Part shown: positions 1 to 5,543 of the stretch, one piece after another
Layout: each line of letters opens with the position of its first letter
Numbering within the stretch: the stretch's first letter is position 1
NCBI GenBank assembly: GCA_029258405.1
Contig: JARHYY010000120.1
Span: 1-5,781, forward strand
Direction of reading: 5' to 3'
DNA: 5,781 bases
Source: Helicobacteraceae bacterium
Lineage (GTDB): Bacteria > Campylobacterota > Campylobacteria > Campylobacterales > Helicobacteraceae
Position numbers and translations under genes: made by a program
The notes under the pieces: generated by a model
The model's input: the letters and a program-made list of their open reading frames with translations, nothing else
What the model was told of the DNA's origin: nothing
Database searches by the model: none

Positions 1-33
1 AGTAGCTCTTTAGCTTTTGCTTCAATACGCTTT

Positions 34-187
34 AGCTAATAATATAACTATTGCATAGCGAGTTAAGTAAATTCCTTTGGGACTCACTCCCTTATTTGAA
101 TTTGTAGAATTTATAGTGAGATATAGTTTTTTATTTACTAAATCCCGCTATTTCATGCTATTTAGGCATTTATAAGCGAACAAGTTG
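34..187 (+). repeat. Left arm of a diverged inverted repeat flanking the operon
   Basis: This stretch matches the reverse complement of 5544-5724 in colinear blocks. Positions 34-49 match 5708-5723 with one mismatch in 16. Positions 60-74 (GAGTTAAGTAAATTC) match 5683-5697 perfectly. Positions 92-103 (TTATTTGAATTT) match 5655-5666 perfectly. Positions 138-159 match 5572-5593 with one mismatch in 22. Positions 160-174 match 5557-5571 at 12 of 15. The spacing between the first two blocks is 10 nt in both arms; the main length difference is between the third and fourth blocks (34 nt here, 61 nt in the right arm). No open reading frame of note lies in it. It could be a dispersed intergenic repeat or the edge of a mobile unit. 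Confidence 0.75.
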
Positions 188-361
188 CACAAAAATCTCT
201 TGCACACATTTCATCATTAATCACTTTTTTACGATACTTAACCACCAAAATGAAGTGATATTGTAACAAAAATACCGAATTTAAATTATACTCATAGTTC
301 ATACTCATACAAGCATTTTATAAAATTATACTGAAAGCTCAAATGTATTTGATGTTATATA

Positions 362-397
362 TCTTAAGTGCCATAGTAATTCATCTCTCACTTAAGA
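362..397. other. 9-bp inverted repeat (hairpin), possible terminator or regulatory structure
   Basis: TCTTAAGTG (362-370) and CACTTAAGA (389-397) are perfect reverse complements separated by 18 nt. A short T-rich stretch (GTTTTC) follows about 8 nt downstream. The long loop and lack of a directly adjacent U-tract make it a weak intrinsic terminator, so its role is open. Confidence 0.4.
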
Positions 398-460
398 AGT
401 GGAAGTTTTCTTGCTGGATTGTGCTAAAGAGCTTTATAAGGGATTTACCGTAAAAGAAAC

Positions 461-479
461 AATTGCATTTTTTGCAATT
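461..479. other. 7-bp hairpin with T5 loop
   Basis: AATTGCA (461-467) pairs perfectly with TGCAATT (473-479) across a five-T loop. The stem is AT-rich and of low stability, with no U-tract after it. It may be chance in AT-rich sequence, or a small operator-like palindrome far upstream of the operon promoter. Confidence 0.3.
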
Positions 480-705
480 ATATAAAGTAAAAATAAATCA
501 TATGAAACATAATGCTTATACAATATAAATATTATTCAATCAACAAATGTAGTTTTATTGCCTAAGAGTATAAGATTTTTAGAATAAAAAATAAAAGTAA
601 TAATTAAACTACAAAATTAGAGATAATAAAGGGTTAGATTTAGTAAAAAATATATTTATAGAAAAGCAATATTATTCCCTGCTATTTATACATTAATCAT
701 TAATA

Positions 706-734
706 TTGCAAATAATTAGTAAAAATGATATAAT
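706..734 (+). promoter_or_regulatory. Sigma70-type promoter for the operon, extended -10
   Basis: TGATATAAT at 726-734 is a perfect TATAAT with the TGN extension. TTGCAA at 706-711 matches the TTGACA consensus at four of six positions and sits exactly 17 nt upstream. Transcription would begin near 741, leaving a leader of about 65 nt before the start codon at 807. Extended -10 elements with weak -35 boxes are typical of Campylobacter and Helicobacter. A tandem CATTAATCATTAAT at 691-704 abuts the -35 and could bind a regulator, but I recognise no specific operator. Confidence 0.65.
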
Positions 735-806
735 ACTTCTGGAGTTTTAAGGCAGTTGATTTGATTTTAAAATTTCACAATAATTAAATTAAAAAGGAGA
801 GCATAC

Positions 807-1577
807 ATGAAAAGTAGGATTGATTTAAATAGTGACATGGGAGAATGTTTTGGTCCATGGATAATAGGTGATGGTGTTGATGATGAGATTATGCCTCTTA
901 TTAGCAGTTGCAATATTGCAGCTGGCTTTCATGCAAGCGATCCAAATATCATGCGTCATTCTGTACAGCATGCTATTAAAAATAATGTTGAAATTGGAGT
1001 GCATCCGGGCTTTCGTGACTTAGTAGGTTTTGGGCGACGACTTATTATTGCAAGACCAGATGAATTAGTAAATGATTGTATTTATCAATTAGGTGCTTTA
1101 CGCGAATTTATAAACATTGAAGGAGGGTTATTGCATCATTTTAAGCCCCATGGTTATCTTTATATACACGCTTCTAAAGATAGGGAATTTTCTTATCAGC
1201 TTGTAAGTGCTTTACAAAAAATAGATAAAAATCTTCCTATTTATTGTATGCAAGGTACTATAACATGTGATGTAGCAAGAGAGCTCAAACAACCTTATGT
1301 GCGAGAATTCTATGGAGATAGGGATTATGGTGATGATGGACAATTAGTAATGGTTCGTAGAGCAAGGGCATATACCCCTGATGAAGTAGCAAAAAAGGTT
1401 TTACAGGCTTGCAAAGAAGGTACGGTGAATACAGTAAATGGTAAGGTTATAGAGGTAGATTTTGATTCTGTATGTATTCATAGCGATACTTCCGGAGCAC
1501 TAGGACTTATAAAGGCAACAAAAAAACTTTTAGAAGAAAATGGGATTGAAATTAAAAAACCCATTATTCAAAATTAA
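807..1577 (+). CDS. pxpA: LamB/YcsF family protein, 5-oxoprolinase subunit A-like
   Basis: This 256-residue protein belongs to the LamB/YcsF family, which includes PxpA, a component of the bacterial ATP-dependent 5-oxoprolinase that opens pyroglutamate to glutamate. The length is usual for the family. The conserved blocks appear in order: DLNSDMGE (6-13), NIAAGFHASD (36-45), a GVHPGFRDLVGFGRR block (64-78), KPHGYLY (113-119), DRDYGDDG (171-178) and CIHSDT (223-228). Several differ from the commonest forms as I recall them (DLNCDLGE, KPHGALYN, HGDTP), so this is probably a separate subclade. The start is ATG with AAGGAG at 794-799, spaced 7 nt. It is a soluble cytoplasmic protein with no signal peptide or membrane segment. 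It opens the operon, 26 nt before the biotin carrier gene, and so probably acts on the product of the downstream biotin-dependent carboxylase rather than in plain PxpABC. Family certain, substrate inferred. Confidence 0.9.
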   Translation: MKSRIDLNSDMGECFGPWIIGDGVDDEIMPLISSCNIAAGFHASDPNIMRHSVQHAIKNNVEIGVHPGFRDLVGFGRRLIIARPDELVNDCIYQLGALREFINIEGGLLHHFKPHGYLYIHASKDREFSYQLVSALQKIDKNLPIYCMQGTITCDVARELKQPYVREFYGDRDYGDDGQLVMVRRARAYTPDEVAKKVLQACKEGTVNTVNGKVIEVDFDSVCIHSDTSGALGLIKATKKLLEENGIEIKKPIIQN

Positions 1578-1591
1578 CTAATTTATAATTG

Positions 1592-1597
1592 AAGGAG
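1592..1597 (+). promoter_or_regulatory. Ribosome binding site fixing the carrier protein start at 1604
   Basis: AAGGAG lies 6 nt before ATG 1604. The open frame extends upstream to a TTG at 1589, but that codon is immediately upstream of this site and would translate through it, so ATG 1604 is the start. Confidence 0.85.
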
Positions 1598-1603
1598 AAA
1601 ATT

Positions 1604-1837
1604 ATGGCAGAAGTATTAAGCCCAATCCCAGGAACATTTTATAGGAAACCAAGCCCAGATAAAGCACCTTATGTAGAGGTGGGAAGTGAAGTAACAGAAG
1701 ATACAGTTGTATGTCTTGTGGAAGTAATGAAGACATTTAATGAAATCAAGGCGGGAGCAAAAGGCAAGATTAAAGAAATTAAAGTTGAAAATGAAGCATT
1801 TGTCAATGCAGGCGATGTTTTGTTTGTTATAGAATAA
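1604..1837 (+). CDS. accB: Biotin carboxyl carrier protein, minimal single-domain form
   Basis: At 77 residues this is only the biotinyl domain, about half of a typical AccB (around 156 residues in E. coli); the N-terminal region of AccB is missing. The fold signature is clear: SPIPGTFYRKPSPDKAPYVE (6-25) resembles the AccB segment that forms the protruding thumb, and the biotin site EVMKT has its acceptor lysine at residue 43. ACC carriers usually read EAMKM, so the residues flanking the lysine differ. The C-terminal strand GDVLFVIE (70-77) closes the domain. The carrier would shuttle carboxybiotin between the biotin carboxylase encoded 9 nt downstream and the PxpB/PxpC-type carboxyltransferase. 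It needs a biotin ligase encoded elsewhere. The accB symbol reflects the family only: nothing here suggests acetyl-CoA as substrate, and the cell's ACC carrier is probably a separate gene. Confidence 0.88.
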   Translation: MAEVLSPIPGTFYRKPSPDKAPYVEVGSEVTEDTVVCLVEVMKTFNEIKAGAKGKIKEIKVENEAFVNAGDVLFVIE

Positions 1838-1846
1838 GGAGTAAAT

Positions 1847-3211
1847 ATGCCTTATAAGCCGCAAAAGATTAAAAGAGTACTCATAGCAAATCGCGGAGAA
1901 ATAGCAGTAAGAATCATACAAGCAGCACATGAACTCAACATGCAAGCCATAGCTATATACACTGATGCAGACAAGGGCAATCTTGCATCACAACTTGCTG
2001 ATGAAGCTGTTCATATAGGAGAAAGCCTAGCCCATAAAAGTTATTTAGATATGGATAAAGTTATTGCAGCAGCAAAAGACATAAAAGCTGATGCCATACA
2101 TCCCGGATATGGTTTTTTGAGTGAAAATGCAGAATTTGCTCAAAAAGTTACATCAGCAGGGATGATTTTTGTAGGACCAAGTAGTGAGATTATAAAAACT
2201 ATGGGCGATAAAGCCCAAGCTATACTTAAAGCAAAAGAAGCAAATGTCCCTACTATACCGGGTAGCCCTGTGCTTGAAAATCTCGATGAAGCAAAAAAAT
2301 ATGCTAAAAGTTTAGGTTACCCCCTTGTTCTTAAAGCAATAGCTGGCGGTGGCGGCAAGGGCATAAGGATTGTAAATAACGAAGATGAATTGATGCATCA
2401 ATATGAAATTGCAAGTGCTGAAGCTAAAGCGGCTTTTGGTAATGGTGGTATATATTTAGAAGTGTATTTACCTAAAGCAAAGCATATTGAAGTGCAAGTT
2501 TTAGGCGATGGTAAAGATGTCATTCATCTTTATGAAAGGGAATGCTCCTTGCAAAGAAGAAGACAAAAAATCGTTGAAGAAGCCCCAAGCCCCAGTTTAG
2601 ACGCCAAAACAAGAGAAGAGCTTTGTAAAAGTGCTTTAAACCTAGCTAAACTTGTAAAGTATAAAGGAGCTGGAACATTAGAGTTTTTATATGATGAAGA
2701 AAGGGCTGGTTTTTATTTTTTGGAGATGAATACAAGAATCCAAGTAGAACATGCTATTACAGAAATGATAACAGGGGTAGATATTGTACGAGAAATGTTG
2801 CGTATTGCTGATGGAGAAGATTTGCGTTTGAAGCAAGAAGATATAAAAATCAAAGGTCATTCTATTGAAATTAGAATCAATGCTGAAGATCCTAGCAATA
2901 ACTTTTTTCCTCACCCTGGGGTTGTAAGTGAAGTGAGCTATCCAACTGGTGCTGGAATAAGGGTAGATACTATGCTTTTCAATGGTAGGACGATACCGCC
3001 ATTTTATGATTCTTTAATCGCTAAACTTATTATTTATGATGAAAGTCGTCCTTTAGCTGTTTCTCGTATGAATAGGGCTTTAAGGCAAATGAGCATTAAG
3101 GGCATTAAAACAACCATTCCACTTTTTGTGGATCTTTTTAAAGATAAGGATATTGTACAGGGCAGTTATCATATTAATTTTTTAGAAAACTGGATGCAAA
3201 GAGTTAAATAG
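1847..3211 (+). CDS. accC: Biotin carboxylase subunit (AccC family)
   Basis: It carboxylates the biotin of the neighbouring carrier using ATP and bicarbonate. The 454 residues match the usual AccC length and contain the N-terminal domain (KRVLIANRGEIAVRI, 9-23), the ATP-grasp domain with glycine loop AGGGGKG (166-172), and the C-terminal biotin carboxylase domain (about 340-450). By alignment with the E. coli enzyme the key residues are kept: Cys233 and Lys241 in ERECSLQRRRQK, metal ligands Glu279 and Glu293, EMNTRIQVEH (293-302) with Arg297 and Glu301, and Arg343 in RINAEDP. The usual Pro after VEH is Ala303. The Shine-Dalgarno TAAGGAG (1835-1841) includes the stop codon of the carrier gene and lies 5 nt before ATG, so the two are probably translationally coupled. 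Its position between a matched carrier and two carboxyltransferase halves points to a dedicated paralogue rather than the fatty-acid synthesis subunit, although sequence alone cannot exclude sharing. Confidence 0.93.
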   Translation: MPYKPQKIKRVLIANRGEIAVRIIQAAHELNMQAIAIYTDADKGNLASQLADEAVHIGESLAHKSYLDMDKVIAAAKDIKADAIHPGYGFLSENAEFAQKVTSAGMIFVGPSSEIIKTMGDKAQAILKAKEANVPTIPGSPVLENLDEAKKYAKSLGYPLVLKAIAGGGGKGIRIVNNEDELMHQYEIASAEAKAAFGNGGIYLEVYLPKAKHIEVQVLGDGKDVIHLYERECSLQRRRQKIVEEAPSPSLDAKTREELCKSALNLAKLVKYKGAGTLEFLYDEERAGFYFLEMNTRIQVEHAITEMITGVDIVREMLRIADGEDLRLKQEDIKIKGHSIEIRINAEDPSNNFFPHPGVVSEVSYPTGAGIRVDTMLFNGRTIPPFYDSLIAKLIIYDESRPLAVSRMNRALRQMSIKGIKTTIPLFVDLFKDKDIVQGSYHINFLENWMQRVK

Positions 3212-3223
3212 AGATGAGTATTT

Positions 3224-3229
3224 AAGGAG
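3224..3229 (+). promoter_or_regulatory. Ribosome binding site fixing the pxpB-like start at 3235
   Basis: AAGGAG lies 5 nt before ATG 3235. The open frame could begin two codons earlier at GTG 3229, but that codon shares its first base with the Shine-Dalgarno itself, so ATG 3235 is chosen. Confidence 0.85.
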
Positions 3230-3234
3230 TGTTT

Positions 3235-4131
3235 ATGTTTAGATATACTTTTGGTGGAGATGAATTTCTCTATGTTGAAGTAGATGAAAATGGGATGAGT
3301 TTAGAGGCGTTTTTTCAAGCTATGTCTATTTGTTCGCAACTCAAAAAAATGAAAATAGAAGGAATTACAGAAATTTGTGCTGCTAATGCTTCGTATATGG
3401 TGCGTTTCAATCCAGATGTTTTACATCATGAAAAAGTTTTAAAGCTTTTGCAAGATCTTGAAAAAGAAATTAAAATTGATAAGGCTGAACTGCAAACTCG
3501 GGTGATTGAATTCCCCGTTTTTTATCAAGATCCTTATACACATGAAACTCTTATGAAATTCCGTGATCATCATCAAGTAACAGCAGAAGATTCTACTTTT
3601 GATAAAAATACAACAGATATACAATATGCTGCTGCTATAAATGGTTATAAAAGTGTTGAAGAATTTATAGAAGCACATTCGAGTAACCCATGGTTTGTAA
3701 GTATGATAGGCTTTGTAGCCGGGCTTCCTTGGCTTTACCAGCTAGTTGATAGACAAAAGCAAATTGAAGTACCAAAGTATCTCAAAGCACGAATAGACAC
3801 ACCAAAATTAACTGTAGGGCATGGGGGTTGTTTTGGTTGTATTTATGCTGTTCGTGGTGGTGGGGGCTATCAACTTATGGGCATTACCCCGGCTCCTGTA
3901 TGGGATCCAGAACAAAGACTTGAATATTTTAGTGATTCTATGGTGTTTTTAAATCCGGGTGATATTATTAAATTCACCCCTTGTACAGAATCTGAGTATA
4001 ACAATTATGTTAAACAAGTAGATGATGGAACATTTAAGCTTAAAATACGCCATGCAAATTTTTCTTTAGGAGAATGGAAAAAAGACTACAAAGCATATAA
4101 TAAACAAATTTTGGAGGTGTTAAATGGCTAG
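3235..4131 (+). CDS. pxpB: Divergent PxpB/KipI-like carboxyltransferase subunit (CT subdomains C and D)
   Basis: The protein is related to PxpB (KipI, formerly called allophanate hydrolase subunit 1), which pairs with PxpC; fused versions form the carboxyltransferase of urea carboxylase. At 298 residues it is longer than E. coli YbgJ (about 218) or B. subtilis KipI (about 240), with extra sequence around 100-130 and a charged C-terminal tail (about 255-298). Family landmarks are SVEEFIEAHS (140-149), IGFVAGLPWLY (158-168), GGGGYQLMGITPAPVWD (208-224) and LNPGDIIKFTP (239-249). Three usual motifs are altered: the IGF.PGFPYLG loop reads AGLPWLY, the GQTGIYP segment reads GCFGCIYA (Cys199, Cys202), and SPGGW reads GGGGY. 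The gene lies 23 nt after the biotin carboxylase and overlaps pxpC by 8 nt, which implies a one-to-one complex. No signal peptide is seen. Assignment to the family is firm; 5-oxoproline as substrate is not. Confidence 0.82.
   Translation: MFRYTFGGDEFLYVEVDENGMSLEAFFQAMSICSQLKKMKIEGITEICAANASYMVRFNPDVLHHEKVLKLLQDLEKEIKIDKAELQTRVIEFPVFYQDPYTHETLMKFRDHHQVTAEDSTFDKNTTDIQYAAAINGYKSVEEFIEAHSSNPWFVSMIGFVAGLPWLYQLVDRQKQIEVPKYLKARIDTPKLTVGHGGCFGCIYAVRGGGGYQLMGITPAPVWDPEQRLEYFSDSMVFLNPGDIIKFTPCTESEYNNYVKQVDDGTFKLKIRHANFSLGEWKKDYKAYNKQILEVLNG
4113..4118 (+). promoter_or_regulatory. Internal ribosome binding site for pxpC inside the end of pxpB
   Basis: GGAGGT lies 5 nt before ATG 4124, within the last codons of the upstream gene. 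Together with the 8-nt overlap it suggests translational coupling of the two carboxyltransferase subunits. Confidence 0.8.
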
Positions 4132-5101
4132 CATTAAGGTTCTTCAGCCCGGGCTTGCAACTTATGTAGAAGATAAAGGGAGATATGGATATTATCATTT
4201 AGGCATTCCACCCGGAGGTGCATTAGACCAACTGTCTTTTTGTGCAGGAAACTTATTGCTTGGCAATGATGAAAATGCTGCTGCATTAGAAGTTGCATTA
4301 ATGGGACCTGTATTGCAATTTCCTGATGGAGGTTTTGTAGCGATTACTGGGGCTGATATGGCACCTATTGTAAATGGGGAGAAAAAACCTACACACACAG
4401 TAATAGAATTACCAAAGAATGCAGAGCTTAAATTTGACTTTTTACGCAATGGAGCAAGAGCATATATTTGTGTTAAAGGGGGCATTGATGTACCTGTAGT
4501 TATGGGTTCTCGTTCCACTTATCCTCTTGGGGTCATTGGAGGACATAAGGGCAGAAAACTAGAGGCTGCCGATGAGCTCCCTATAGGTGCATATAGCACT
4601 CAAGCACAAGTGGGCAAAACGCTTAGCGATGAGTTTAAAGTACATTTACAGCCCATAGAAATTTTGCGTGTTATTATGGGGTTGCAAGATTATAAGCTTA
4701 CTGAAGATACTATACATAATTTATTTGAAGATGTTTTTACTGTTTCAAGTTCTGCAGATAGGACAGGATATAGATTTAAAGATGGGAGAAAACTGCAATA
4801 TAAAAATTTACCTCAACCATTTGGTGCGGGGAGTGATCCAAGTAATATTCCAGATGCTTGCTACCCTGTAGGATCTATGCAAGCACCCGGGGGCAATGAA
4901 CCTATAGTGCTTTTAAGAGACGCACCAAGCGGAGGGGGATTTGCTATGTATTGTACAGTAATTAGTTGTGATCTAGATAGAATGGGGCAGATTCCTCCAA
5001 ATCATAAGGTAAAGTTTAAAAAAGTGGATATGGAAGAAGCTCTTAAGGCAAGAGCTGAATATAAACAAAAGTTTATAAAACTTAGAGAAAGCTTGATGTA
5101 A
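4124..5101 (+). CDS. pxpC: PxpC/KipA-like biotin-dependent carboxyltransferase subunit (CT subdomains A and B)
   Basis: This 325-residue protein is a full-length member of the KipA/PxpC family (formerly allophanate hydrolase subunit 2), the partner of PxpB and homologue of the A-B half of the urea carboxylase carboxyltransferase. Landmarks in order are VLQPGLATYVEDKGRYGY (6-23), a GIPPGGALD turn (27-35), AGNLLLGND..AAALEVALMGP (41-62), ITGADM (74-79), RAYICVKGGIDVPVVMGSRS (112-131), SSSADRTGYR (208-217), GSMQAPGGNEPIVLLRDAPS (250-269) with GGGF following, and the C-terminal GQIPPNHKVKF (288-298). The canonical D(R/x)QTTGGYP motif is replaced by DAPSGGGF, matching the altered partner. The start at 4124 overlaps the end of pxpB by 8 nt and has a perfect GGAGGT site. 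It is soluble and lacks a signal peptide. It ends the operon. The family is certain; the acceptor substrate of the carboxyl group is unknown. Confidence 0.9.
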   Translation: MASIKVLQPGLATYVEDKGRYGYYHLGIPPGGALDQLSFCAGNLLLGNDENAAALEVALMGPVLQFPDGGFVAITGADMAPIVNGEKKPTHTVIELPKNAELKFDFLRNGARAYICVKGGIDVPVVMGSRSTYPLGVIGGHKGRKLEAADELPIGAYSTQAQVGKTLSDEFKVHLQPIEILRVIMGLQDYKLTEDTIHNLFEDVFTVSSSADRTGYRFKDGRKLQYKNLPQPFGAGSDPSNIPDACYPVGSMQAPGGNEPIVLLRDAPSGGGFAMYCTVISCDLDRMGQIPPNHKVKFKKVDMEEALKARAEYKQKFIKLRESLM

Positions 5102-5111
5102 TTTTTGATTA

Positions 5112-5177
5112 CTCCGCAAGAAAATTCTTAAGCAAAAGATGAATTGCGGAGAGCCAAGTGCTTTTAATAAATAAAGC
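5112..5177 (+). terminator. Candidate operon terminator (two hairpins)
   Basis: CTCCGCAA (5112-5119) and TTGCGGAG (5144-5151) form a perfect 8-bp stem, the most GC-rich structure in the flank, beginning 10 nt after the last stop codon. Its 24-nt loop and lack of an immediate U-tract are atypical for an intrinsic terminator. A second small stem GCTTT/AAAGC (5160-5164 with 5173-5177) is followed directly by TTTT (5178-5181). One or both could end transcription or protect the 3' end of the mRNA. Confidence 0.45.
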
Positions 5178-5181
5178 TTTT

Positions 5182-5543
5182 AGTTTAAAAAATTATATTA
5201 TGCACAAAATAATCAATCTACTTAATTTAACCGAATAAATAAAAAGCAATAATGTAATAGAAATATGTATAAAACATTAAATAGAGCGATATATTTAAGA
5301 ATCTCAACAATAGAGTAAAAAGCATATGTCCTTAATTATTGCAATATACATCAAATGTATGAAAATAAGCATCTTTATAAATCAAAAATCTAAATATGGC
5401 ATAAAAGTAATCTCATAATTTAAAACTTAAGAAACCCTAAATAACAATCAATAAAAAATTCAGGATAAATTGTATCACTAATATACAATAGACATAATAT
5501 TCCTAATACAGAAGCATAAAGAATAACAAAGAGAGTCTATACA
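5182..5543. other. AT-rich downstream region without a recognisable gene
   Basis: Stop codons are dense in all frames that I read and no protein family signature appears. A small palindrome ATACATCAAATGTAT (5346-5360) shares the ten bases TCAAATGTAT with 339-348 upstream of the operon; this is within chance for such AT-rich sequence. No RNA gene or CRISPR structure was seen. Confidence 0.55.

Larger units (their letters stand above)
188..705. other. AT-rich upstream region without a recognisable gene
   Basis: No convincing coding region was found on either strand. The stretch is very AT-rich and holds a 9-nt direct repeat ATACTCATA (288-296 and 301-309), a near-perfect palindrome TCAAATGTATTTGA (339-352), two hairpins listed separately (362-397 and 461-479) and a short open frame starting with GTG at 399 and ending at 485. 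That frame is too short to call a gene. The tandem heptamer CATTAAT x2 (691-704) lies just upstream of the operon promoter. Confidence 0.6.

Noticed and set aside
1..39. End of an upstream gene reading SSSLAFASIRFS then TAA (frame 1)
   Set aside because: Only twelve codons lie inside the window with no recognisable family, and a repeated CTTTAGCT (8-15, 30-37) makes a noncoding repeat equally likely.
676..687. Possible third partial copy of the flanking repeat (CCCTGCTATTT near 677)
   Set aside because: The similarity to 144-153 covers only about ten bases and does not extend, so chance is the simpler explanation.
1589..1603. TTG start at 1589 for the carrier protein (82 residues)
   Set aside because: The ribosome site AAGGAG at 1592-1597 lies inside this extension and is well spaced for ATG 1604; the extra residues add nothing to the domain.
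1616..1945. 109-codon minus-strand open frame
   Set aside because: It runs antisense to the carrier and biotin carboxylase genes, has a Cys/Tyr/Phe-rich composition typical of antisense frames, and shows no motif.
2687..2914. 75-codon minus-strand open frame
   Set aside because: Antisense shadow of the biotin carboxylase ATP-grasp region.
1604..3211. Housekeeping acetyl-CoA carboxylase accBC pair
   Set aside because: The carrier lacks the AccB N-terminal region and the pair is embedded between pxp-type genes, with its own carboxyltransferase halves; no AccA/AccD here.
3229..3234. GTG start at 3229 for the pxpB-like gene
   Set aside because: The codon overlaps the Shine-Dalgarno at 3224-3229; ATG 3235 is correctly spaced.
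3439..3678. 79-codon minus-strand open frame
   Set aside because: Antisense shadow of the pxpB-like gene; Phe/Ile/Cys-rich with no recognisable domain.
4195..4518. 107-codon minus-strand open frame
   Set aside because: Antisense to well-conserved pxpC sequence, with no motif and no ribosome site of note.
4668..4871. 67-codon plus-strand open frame in another frame of pxpC
   Set aside because: It lies wholly inside pxpC, whose reading frame is conserved throughout.
807..5101. Urea carboxylase/allophanate hydrolase (urea amidolyase) operon
   Set aside because: The PxpB/PxpC-type proteins were historically named allophanate hydrolase subunits, but no amidase-type allophanate hydrolase gene is present and a LamB/YcsF protein is; urea as substrate is unsupported.
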